Source: Puniceicoccaceae bacterium
GTDB lineage: Bacteria > Verrucomicrobiota > Verrucomicrobiia > Opitutales > Coraliomargaritaceae
DNA length: 37,831 bases
Direction: 5' to 3'
Assembly: GCA_017854655.1 (NCBI GenBank)
Contig: JAFMHF010000004.1
Span: 26,509 to 64,339 of the forward strand
Every line of letters begins with the position of its first letter. Position 1 is the stretch's first letter. This document shows positions 22,857 to 31,097 of the stretch, one piece after another. A model generated the notes under the pieces. The model had not been told where the DNA came from. It saw only the letters and a program-made list of their open reading frames with translations, and did not search any database. A program made the translations under genes and the position numbers.

Positions 22857-25800
22857 ATGAAACGTTTTATCATCCGAGTCTCGGTGCTGTTTGTCTGCAT
22901 GCTTCTATTGCTGCAGTTGGTCAGGCATACCGAAGCTCCGGCTACTGCAAAAACGGCCGCTGTGGCGAAAGTGCCCGCTGTGGCGAAAGTGGCGGTTTCG
23001 GAAGTGCCGGCAAAAGTCCTGGTAAAAGAAGCGGCAGCGTGCTGTCCAATTGAGGCGCCTACGGCCGGCGTGGATGCTCCGCTGCCAGAATCGGGTCTAG
23101 AGCTGCCCAAGCGGGCAGATCTTCGTTTCAGTGAACCTGTGGCCGAAACCGTATTTGAGGAATTCCGCCGCTGGACGGAAAGCCAGATGGTTGCTGGCGC
23201 GAATCTCCAGCAAGGCATTCAGCTGGCACAGCAGCGCCGCCACGCGCTGCTCAATCTGATTGAGCAGGATCCGCAGCGGGCGCTGGAACTCGCGGTGCCT
23301 CATGCCGTGCGGCGGCAGTTGCCGGCAGAGATCCTGAGACTACTTGAGCGGCAAGTCGATGCTAGCGGGGACTTGATGGCGCTGGCGACCACTCTGGATG
23401 GCAACCGTGGCTGCCAGATCGACCGCAAGGTAACGCTGCGGGATGGCCAGGTTTTCGACGCCTACACGTATGGGCGTCGCGGCGCGATACCGACCCGCGA
23501 CAATATCGCCATCCACGGCCTGGCGCTCGATGACAAACTCGCGCTATCTGAATTTCCGGGCCGTGTGCTGGATCCATCGGAACTGACTGCCAGAGTGGAG
23601 GCTGGGCAATCGGTGGGCTTATCGCAGGAGCAAACCGACGCTGCCGACGGGCCAGTGATCGCTTTTGGCGACGGCCTGATCACTCGCTATGCCGATGATG
23701 CTCAAGCCATCGCGGCCCTGCTGCTTGCGGAAGGTGCCGAGCAATCCGGTGCCACCGCGGCCTTGGCTTCGGATCTGGATGGCGTGATCGCCTACAGCCC
23801 CGAAACCGAGGGGCAGAAGACCTTGCTCATCATCCGCGTGGATTTTCCAGATTTTCAAGGACAGAGCGCGTCTGATTCGACTTTGCAGACTCTTATCTCT
23901 GACATGAATTCCGTTTATACTGACATGTCTTATCAAAAGGCGACCTTCGCATTGAAGGGTCAGGGCTCCGAATTCACGCCGACGCTGCGGCTGCCGAACA
24001 ATGCCAGTTATTACAACAAATTTGGCCTTATACTGGATGCCGCGCGCACGGCGGCTGTGGCCGCGGGTTACATTTACACGGACTATACCTATGAGGTGGT
24101 GATCTCCGGCAGCCAGCCAAACATGCCTGGAACCGCCGGTGTGGCCTTTGTGGGTGGGCGCGGAGCGTGGCTGCACAACGGCCAGTGGAATCTCAAAACC
24201 TGCGCCCATGAGCTGGGGCACAATTTCGGCCTGCCGCATTCCGGTGCATGGGATACCGATGATGGCAGCGTGATAGGCCCCGGCGACGAGTGGGCTTATG
24301 GAAACGTCTTCGACATCATGGGGGTGGGCCCTTCACCGCATTCCAGCCGGCATTTCGGTGCCAGTGTGAAGAACTATCTCGATTGGATACCCGACTCAGA
24401 CGTGGTGAAGATCACGACCAATGGCACCACCACTACGCGCATCCGCGCCATGGATAAGGTCCAGGCCGACGGAAACCAGCGGGCGCTCGTCGTGCAGCGC
24501 CCCGGCAACTCGGATGATTACTGGATCGAACATCGTCAACTCTATGGCACGAACTACGGCATGCGAGACGGCGTGCTGGTGAACTGGGCCAACATCAACG
24601 GCGGCTACCAACAACCACTGTTGCTCGACATGCAGCCTGATACCTCTGAGAAGACCGATGCCGTTCTGCCGATTGGTATGACCTTCTCCGACACTGCGGC
24701 AGCTATCCACATCACCCCGGTGGCGCGCGGCACCGACCCAGACGGTGTGAACTGGATCGATGTCACGGCGACTCGCGGCAACGTTTCCGGCAATCTCCCG
24801 CCAGAGGCGACTCTTAGCGCCAACAATCCGAATCCCGCGGTCAATGGCAGCGTCACCTTTACCTGTAACGCCAGCGATCCGAATGGCGACACGCTGGCCT
24901 ACTTTTGGGATTGGGGCAATGGCACGACGACGACCAACAACAGTGCGATCGCCAGCAAAAGCTGGCCGGCGGCTGGCTTCTATATTGTGCAATGCACCGT
25001 TTCTGATATGAAAGGTCTCAGCACCACAGCGGACTATGTGGTTCAAGTGGGCGGCGCGTCTGGCACGTTTTTCATCGAAGGTGTGGTGAGTACGATTCAG
25101 GGTTTGCCGCTGCAAGGAATTGCTGTGCGCGTGTCTCCCACTCAAAGCGCCAACACAGATGCGAGTGGCCGTTATATCATCACGGGTCTGGCGTCTGGCA
25201 CTTATACACTCACCGCCTCGACAGGCTCGACCATTCAGCCGGATGGCTTCACCAATCCGGTGACGGTCGGCCCCAGCCTGCAAGATAGGAATTTCACGCG
25301 TCCGTCGTATCCGTTGACCTGGGATGCGAATTCAGCTGTGACTGGCGCGCAAGACGGCAGCGGCAACTGGGCCAACAATACCGGCAACTGGCGCAACGAA
25401 ACAATCGGCGCGAACAATCAGAACTGGAACAATTCCAGCATGGATTCCGCCACCTTCGGTACGGGCACGGATGGCAGCTATACGGTGACGCTTTCGGGAG
25501 CGGTTCAGGTCGGTGGCGGAATCACTTTCGCCAATAGTGGTTACACGCTTTCGGGAGGCGCGGGAGTCGAGCTGCAGCTCGACGATGGCTCGAATAATAC
25601 CTCGATCAGCGTGGCTGCTGAAAAAACTGCGACCATCAATTCCGCCATCACCTATCAAAGAAACAAGCCAGCCGCCATCACGGTGAACTCGGGCGCAGTC
25701 TTGAATCTCGGTGGCGGTGCGTCTAATTCGCAATACAACTTTAACGGTGCTGGCACCGTCAATATGACCGCTGGGAATTATACGGCCAACGTCGGCAAAG

Positions 25801-28448
25801 TCGCAGTCGCCAATTTCAATCAGAGCGGGGGGACTTTTAACATCACGCCCGGCAACAATACCGGTTACAATATTTCTAGCAACAGCCGCAGCGTGAACTA
25901 CACTCTTGCCGGTGGCACCTTAACGGTCAACGGCAACAACACGACGTCCACCGTCAGCAATGCCTACCTCGGCATCGGAAACGGCACTGCCATCTCTAAC
26001 ACTTCGACTATGATCGTGCAAGGCAGCGCCACGGTAAATGTTGGCACCGAAGCTTCCCGGTCCGGCGAGATTCGTATCGGCAATAAACCCGCATCAAATG
26101 GTAGGCTCGATGTGCAGGGTGGCACGCTTACGATTGGAACTGGTAGCACCGACAACCAGATTTACTTTTTTAAGGCGGGCACGACCGATGATTCCTACTT
26201 CGCCAGCATGCACCAGTCCGGTGGCACCGTGACTGCCAACGGCATTCAGTTTGGCAGCGAATCTGGCACTTTCAACGCCGCCTCGTCTGCATTGCTGCAA
26301 CTGAGCGGCGGCAGTCTCTACCTTGGCCAGCAAGGCATCACCCGAGGTTCCGCGGCGGCTGACCTGCCGATCACGATCCAACTCCAGGGCGGCACGCTGG
26401 GCGCCGATCGGAACTGGAGCTCTTCGCTGGACATGCAACTCGGCGCCGCCGACGGTGGCGTGATCATTCAGGCGCAGGACAGTGCCGGCACCGCGCGCAA
26501 CATCACTCTTACTGGCAACCTTGCCGACGATGGTGGGGTGAGCGCTTCTCTGACTAAGACTGGTTCGGGGCTGCTGTCTCTGGGAGGCGCAAACACCTTC
26601 ACCGGTGGGCTCACTATCCGTAACGGCACGGTGGAGGCCAAGTTCAGTAATGCCGCACTGGGTGCTGGCACGGTTGCCATGGGCGGTGCCGGCTCGTCCG
26701 GGGCCACTCTAATTACTGGCAAGCCGCTGGGCAATCCCGTAACTGTCCACGCACCCGATAGTGGTCAGATTGTGATTGGCGCGAACGGTATCGGCTCCGG
26801 ATTCAACTTAACTGGTCCGGTCACCTTAAATGGCGATCTCACCTTGCAGACCTACGACAACACGATTGACGGGACAATCAAAGCGGTAGCAAACCTCTCC
26901 GGTGGCGTGACCGGAGCCGGCAACCTGACCCTCAATAATCTCGGCCTCGCTGCAAACGTCATCAACCTCAACAACGCAGCCATCAACCACAGCGGCAGCC
27001 TGACCTCGCAAGGCACTGCAACTGGCGATACCACGATTGGTGCCGATATCGGACCAAATGTCACCAGCGTCACGCAGGCCAGTACGACTTCCAGTTTGGT
27101 TCTCTCCGGGAATAACGGCTACACTGGAGACACCATCATCAGCGCGGGCACACTACGACTCGGGGCGGCCGATGTCATACCCGACGGTGCCGGCAAGGGC
27201 AACGTGTCGGTCTCTGGAGTATTAGACCTCAATGGATTTTCCGAAACCATCAACGGCCTCAGTGGTGGCGGGGTGGTGGACAACACGGCTGCCTCCACCA
27301 ATACCGTTTTGACGCTGAGTGCCGGCTCTATCTTCAGCGGGACTATTCAAAACAGCGGTGCCCCCCTGACGCTAGTCAAGGGCCCAGCCGGCGGTGTTAT
27401 CCTAACTGGAAACAACAACACCTACAGCGGCGGCACGATCGTGCAAGGTGGGCGGTTGTTCATTGCGAATGCTGGCGCACTCACGCCTAACGGCTCCGTT
27501 CAGGTCAACGCTGGTACTTTAGCAATCAACGCGGCCGGTTCGCCCACTTTCGCCCAGACTATTAATCTCGCTTCGGGCGCGGCGCTATCCGTGCGCAAGG
27601 ATGCGACGATCTCCGGCGTTATCCTGCCGACTGCAGGCAGCGTTGTCTTCAACCGGGACGACCAGCCTACGGTGGCGTTCAGCCTGAATAGCGCGCCAGT
27701 GCTGGCCGGCGATCTCACGGTTCAGGTGGGGGGCGGTACGAATTCCACGGTCGGTGATGTCACCCTTGCTGGTGTCATCACTGGAACCGGCGGGCTGACT
27801 AAGACCCAGACTGGCACGCTCATTCTTGCTGGAGTCAACTCCTACAGCGGTGACACCGTGGTCGGCGGCGGGGTGCTCGCTGTCAACGGAACTTCGATTG
27901 CGAATAGCGGCAAACTCGTCATTGCGGGCGGCAAGGTAGACCTAACCAATACGGAAACCGTCAGCACGCTTTTCTTCGGCGGCGTTCAGCAGGCGGCAGG
28001 CGACTACACCAGCGCGGATCCCTCCAGTAATTTCACGGGGGCTGGCACTCTGACTGTTCTCAGTGGCACACCCGCCGCTGGCTATGCTTCTTGGGCCACC
28101 CTTAATGGGGCAGGTACTAATCCCACCGAAGACCACGACAATGATGGTGTGAACAACGCTGTGGAATACTTCATCGGTGGTCCGAACGGCAACACGACTG
28201 GACACACGCACCTCGCAACGATGCAGAGCACTGCCGGCGTCCGCAGCGTGACTTGGACGATGGGCGCGGGCTACTCCGGATCCTACGCTACCGACTTCGT
28301 GGTGGAAACCTCGGTAACGCTTGACGACGTTTGGCAGAATGAAGCTCTCGGCGGCACCGTGGTGATTACCGAGGATGAAGTGACCTACACTTTTCCCGCA
28401 GCAGCCGGAAACCAAAGATTTGTTCGCCTCAAAGTTATGGCGCAATAA
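22857..28448 (+). CDS. Giant secreted metalloprotease with PKD, strand-repeat and C-terminal module
   Basis: 1863 residues. A signal sequence (residues 1-30) is followed by a low-complexity Ala/Val/Lys linker. A metzincin-like protease domain (about 320-500) has HELGHNFGLPH, zinc ligands His451, His455 and His461, and a Met-turn DIMG (486-489), closest in pattern to M11/M6 peptidases. A PKD domain follows (about 645-735), then a carboxypeptidase-regulatory-like fold (about 735-820), then about 900 residues of beta-helix with four autotransporter-associated strand repeats near 1244, 1418, 1518 and 1659 (pattern N-S/T-Y-S/T-G-x-T). It ends in a module DHDNDGVNNAVEYFIGG to the C-terminus. No autotransporter beta-barrel is seen. 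Likely a surface or extracellular protease/adhesin. Confidence 0.88.
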   Translation: MKRFIIRVSVLFVCMLLLLQLVRHTEAPATAKTAAVAKVPAVAKVAVSEVPAKVLVKEAAACCPIEAPTAGVDAPLPESGLELPKRADLRFSEPVAETVFEEFRRWTESQMVAGANLQQGIQLAQQRRHALLNLIEQDPQRALELAVPHAVRRQLPAEILRLLERQVDASGDLMALATTLDGNRGCQIDRKVTLRDGQVFDAYTYGRRGAIPTRDNIAIHGLALDDKLALSEFPGRVLDPSELTARVEAGQSVGLSQEQTDAADGPVIAFGDGLITRYADDAQAIAALLLAEGAEQSGATAALASDLDGVIAYSPETEGQKTLLIIRVDFPDFQGQSASDSTLQTLISDMNSVYTDMSYQKATFALKGQGSEFTPTLRLPNNASYYNKFGLILDAARTAAVAAGYIYTDYTYEVVISGSQPNMPGTAGVAFVGGRGAWLHNGQWNLKTCAHELGHNFGLPHSGAWDTDDGSVIGPGDEWAYGNVFDIMGVGPSPHSSRHFGASVKNYLDWIPDSDVVKITTNGTTTTRIRAMDKVQADGNQRALVVQRPGNSDDYWIEHRQLYGTNYGMRDGVLVNWANINGGYQQPLLLDMQPDTSEKTDAVLPIGMTFSDTAAAIHITPVARGTDPDGVNWIDVTATRGNVSGNLPPEATLSANNPNPAVNGSVTFTCNASDPNGDTLAYFWDWGNGTTTTNNSAIASKSWPAAGFYIVQCTVSDMKGLSTTADYVVQVGGASGTFFIEGVVSTIQGLPLQGIAVRVSPTQSANTDASGRYIITGLASGTYTLTASTGSTIQPDGFTNPVTVGPSLQDRNFTRPSYPLTWDANSAVTGAQDGSGNWANNTGNWRNETIGANNQNWNNSSMDSATFGTGTDGSYTVTLSGAVQVGGGITFANSGYTLSGGAGVELQLDDGSNNTSISVAAEKTATINSAITYQRNKPAAITVNSGAVLNLGGGASNSQYNFNGAGTVNMTAGNYTANVGKVAVANFNQSGGTFNITPGNNTGYNISSNSRSVNYTLAGGTLTVNGNNTTSTVSNAYLGIGNGTAISNTSTMIVQGSATVNVGTEASRSGEIRIGNKPASNGRLDVQGGTLTIGTGSTDNQIYFFKAGTTDDSYFASMHQSGGTVTANGIQFGSESGTFNAASSALLQLSGGSLYLGQQGITRGSAAADLPITIQLQGGTLGADRNWSSSLDMQLGAADGGVIIQAQDSAGTARNITLTGNLADDGGVSASLTKTGSGLLSLGGANTFTGGLTIRNGTVEAKFSNAALGAGTVAMGGAGSSGATLITGKPLGNPVTVHAPDSGQIVIGANGIGSGFNLTGPVTLNGDLTLQTYDNTIDGTIKAVANLSGGVTGAGNLTLNNLGLAANVINLNNAAINHSGSLTSQGTATGDTTIGADIGPNVTSVTQASTTSSLVLSGNNGYTGDTIISAGTLRLGAADVIPDGAGKGNVSVSGVLDLNGFSETINGLSGGGVVDNTAASTNTVLTLSAGSIFSGTIQNSGAPLTLVKGPAGGVILTGNNNTYSGGTIVQGGRLFIANAGALTPNGSVQVNAGTLAINAAGSPTFAQTINLASGAALSVRKDATISGVILPTAGSVVFNRDDQPTVAFSLNSAPVLAGDLTVQVGGGTNSTVGDVTLAGVITGTGGLTKTQTGTLILAGVNSYSGDTVVGGGVLAVNGTSIANSGKLVIAGGKVDLTNTETVSTLFFGGVQQAAGDYTSADPSSNFTGAGTLTVLSGTPAAGYASWATLNGAGTNPTEDHDNDGVNNAVEYFIGGPNGNTTGHTHLATMQSTAGVRSVTWTMGAGYSGSYATDFVVETSVTLDDVWQNEALGGTVVITEDEVTYTFPAAAGNQRFVRLKVMAQ
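28337..28396 (+). repeat. Source copy of the 60-bp duplicated segment
   Basis: This part of the C-terminal module of the large secreted protein is repeated at 22734-22793 with one mismatch over 60 bp. The two copies are direct repeats flanking 5.6 kb that contain the entire protease gene, so recombination between them could delete it. Confidence 0.93.
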
Positions 28449-28457
28449 TAGCAGCGC

Positions 28458-31091
28458 TTACTCGAAAGCATAGAGATAGCCGTCCGCACAAAGGATGAAA
28501 GCGCGGTCGCCGTGGATCGCAGGAATGGACTCGTGGAAGATGCCGTCCACACGGGTGCGCCAGAGTAAGTTTGGAGTTCCGTCGGGGTTCGGTTCGGTGG
28601 CTAGGCAGCTGATGAAGACATCGGTAGAGGAACCACAAATCACGCTGTCCGGCGTGCAAGCCGAGCCGGTCCAACCACCGGCGCCGGTGTAGTGCCAATT
28701 GATCTTGCCGGTCTGGTCGTCGAGGCAGAATAAACGCGCCCCGCAAGGCATGCCGTCGTGATCGATCGTGGTCGAAATAAAGACATTGTTACCGGACGCG
28801 GAGGCGGTGGCGTTCATCCCTTTTTTGGGTCGGGTCGGATCGTTGAACCGCCATTTTTCTTTCCCCGTGTCCTGGTCCAGTGCCACCAGGGTATTGGGCA
28901 CAATGCGTCCGAGTAGATTGCCTTTCCATAAAATGGCGGCGGCCGAGTCGGGCCCACCGCCCCAGCGGTAATCGATGCCTTCCTTGGCGTAGGCCCAAAC
29001 TGTCCGCCCGGTTTGTTCGTCGAGCGCGTAGTAGTAGCCGTCCCATGAGCCGGTATAAACCAAGCCTTTGCCGACCGCGGGGGCTGGATAAATCCCGCCA
29101 TTGGTGCGCCGCATCCATAGGGTGCTGCCATCCTCGGTAGACAGCGCTAAGATCTTGCCGTCCACGGTGCCGGTGTAGAGGCGCCCGTCGTTGGGCGTGG
29201 AGGTGGTCCAGACCCAACCAGGTTGTGCGGTCCAGAGTGGCGCGCCGTCGGCTTCGCTCACGCAATAAAGATCATCATTGCCACCTTGCTGACCGAAGAA
29301 CACGCGACCGTCGTGCACGGTTGGTGCGCCGGATACCTGCCCGGAAGCTTCGTAGCGCCAGATCTCTTTGCCGCTCTGCGTGTCCATCGCGCGAACAAAC
29401 CGATCCGGGCCGCCGACGAAGACCTTGCCCTGGCTGACGGTTGGTGGCGATTGGTAATCGCCTCCCGCGGCGACGACATCAGCCAGAATGCGCCGGCCGT
29501 CTTCGTAGATGCATTGCAGCAGGCTGTGTTTCCATTGTTGCTTGCCGGTGGCGAGATCGAGGGAATAGAGAAACAACTCGGAGCTGCTGACGAGGATTCC
29601 GTTTTCGCTGCCAGTCAGGTCGGCGAAGATCGAATGGTGTCCGGCCGCTGCGGACCAGCGTTGTTGACCCTGCAAATTAAAGGCGGTGACCTTGCCATCG
29701 AGACCTGCCGCAAAGACCGTATCCGCGACAACGATTGGTCGCGACCGGATCCAATCGCTGGTGGCGGCCTGCCACGTGAGGGCTCCGCTGTTGGTATCAA
29801 TGCAGTAAAGTTCGCAGGTGGCGGAGCCGAGGTAGAGTTTGCCTTCGTGCAGAGTGGGTGGGGAGAATAGTTGCTGTGCGCGAGGTTCGCCACCGTTGAG
29901 CTTGAGCTTCCAGCGCACCGAACCGTCGGAAATATTGAGGGCGTGAAGCGTGCCGTCCTGCGCACCGACGTAGACAGTTGTGCCATCGGCCACTGGCGTC
30001 ATACGCAGCGGTGATCCGGCGTCGTAAGCCCAGGCGACGCGTTGCGGCCCAGTCAGATTCAAGGCGTGCAGGATGCCGTCATCCGTCGGAGCGAAGACGT
30101 GTTCGCCGGCGATCACGGGGTCACCGAACAGGTCGCCGACCCGCATCGTCCAGCATGGCTCGCCGCCGGCTTTGCGAACGACGACGGTGTCCTGCATCTC
30201 ATAAAACGCGGGGGCGCCACGGAGATCGAGCCGTCCGTACGGATAGACGAGATAGTCGCTATTTCCCGAAATCGGCGCACAACCGCGTCGGTAATCCACG
30301 CGATCCGCATCCAGCTGGCGCGTGACCTTGCCGCTCTTTTTGTCGATGTAGAAAACGTGTTTGTCCTTTTCGATATACTCCCAACTGCCGCTGCTGCCGC
30401 GGAGGACGATGTGATCCTGCTGGATGACCGGCGTCGAGCTGGCGCGTGGCGCGGAGTAGATCTGCAAGCCATCCTGCGGCGTGGTCCAGATCACCTTGCC
30501 GGTTTTCTCATCGAGGCAATAGGCCAGGGTGGTCACGCCCGGCGAGGCGATGTAAACATGTCCGTCCTCGACCGCGGCCGATGCATACCACGACATGCCG
30601 ATCGGGAACTTCCACGCGACCTCGCCAGTGCGCGGGCCTGCATCTGGCGAGAGCCCGGATTGCTCGAGGTTGCCGCCGAACACCGGCCAGTCCGTCTTGC
30701 TGGACGATGGCTTTTCGCGGGTGCCGCGCACTTCCTCGATGAAGTTTGGGTTGGACTGGATTTTATCCAGCGCTTGGAAGGCGCTTTCCATCGCTTTATA
30801 GCGCGATGGGTTGATCGGTCCCCACTTAGAGAACTGACTACAAGCAGCATGAAAATCCGTCATGTCCACCCCGCGATGCACCAGCAGTCGCACCCAGGAG
30901 AAAATCAGCGCGTGACGGCGAGAGGCGTTTTCCGGGGTGGTGGGGTTGGCGACAAAATCCCTGCGCATGTAGTCGATTTCGGCAATGCCGGTGGCAACCA
31001 ATGCCTCCTCACCTTTCAGTGCGGAAAACGACGAGAGCAAGACCGCTGCAACTAGTATAAAAGCACGGCAGAAAGATGTCGGACAACTCAT
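28458..31091 (-). CDS. Exported double PQQ-type beta-propeller protein A
   Basis: 877 residues with an N-terminal signal peptide (FILVAAVLLSSFSALKG), a helical N-terminal domain (about 30-145), then propeller repeats. I count 16 blade motifs of the G-x-x-x-W type (GEVAWKF, GKVIWTT, GKVTRQL, GEPCWTM, ... NLLWRTR), enough for two eight-bladed propellers. The repeats are of the PQQ/BamB-like Pfam family. No dehydrogenase catalytic domain, c-type heme or vicinal disulphide is seen, so an enzyme role is not supported; scaffold or ligand binding in the periplasm is more likely. It starts 6 bp after the paralogue upstream, forming a two-gene operon. It converges on the large protease gene with a 9-bp gap. 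Confidence 0.88.
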   Translation of the reverse strand: MSCPTSFCRAFILVAAVLLSSFSALKGEEALVATGIAEIDYMRRDFVANPTTPENASRRHALIFSWVRLLVHRGVDMTDFHAACSQFSKWGPINPSRYKAMESAFQALDKIQSNPNFIEEVRGTREKPSSSKTDWPVFGGNLEQSGLSPDAGPRTGEVAWKFPIGMSWYASAAVEDGHVYIASPGVTTLAYCLDEKTGKVIWTTPQDGLQIYSAPRASSTPVIQQDHIVLRGSSGSWEYIEKDKHVFYIDKKSGKVTRQLDADRVDYRRGCAPISGNSDYLVYPYGRLDLRGAPAFYEMQDTVVVRKAGGEPCWTMRVGDLFGDPVIAGEHVFAPTDDGILHALNLTGPQRVAWAYDAGSPLRMTPVADGTTVYVGAQDGTLHALNISDGSVRWKLKLNGGEPRAQQLFSPPTLHEGKLYLGSATCELYCIDTNSGALTWQAATSDWIRSRPIVVADTVFAAGLDGKVTAFNLQGQQRWSAAAGHHSIFADLTGSENGILVSSSELFLYSLDLATGKQQWKHSLLQCIYEDGRRILADVVAAGGDYQSPPTVSQGKVFVGGPDRFVRAMDTQSGKEIWRYEASGQVSGAPTVHDGRVFFGQQGGNDDLYCVSEADGAPLWTAQPGWVWTTSTPNDGRLYTGTVDGKILALSTEDGSTLWMRRTNGGIYPAPAVGKGLVYTGSWDGYYYALDEQTGRTVWAYAKEGIDYRWGGGPDSAAAILWKGNLLGRIVPNTLVALDQDTGKEKWRFNDPTRPKKGMNATASASGNNVFISTTIDHDGMPCGARLFCLDDQTGKINWHYTGAGGWTGSACTPDSVICGSSTDVFISCLATEPNPDGTPNLLWRTRVDGIFHESIPAIHGDRAFILCADGYLYAFE

Positions 31092-31097
31092 AGTTTT

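Noticed and set aside
24396-25283. A 295-codon minus-strand open frame
   Set aside because: It lies opposite the PKD/repeat part of the large secreted protein, has an Arg/His-rich composition typical of antisense frames, and has no domain.
30042-31055. A 337-codon plus-strand open frame
   Set aside because: It lies entirely opposite the propeller protein A gene, shows no recognisable domain, and is explained by the GC-rich antisense of that gene.
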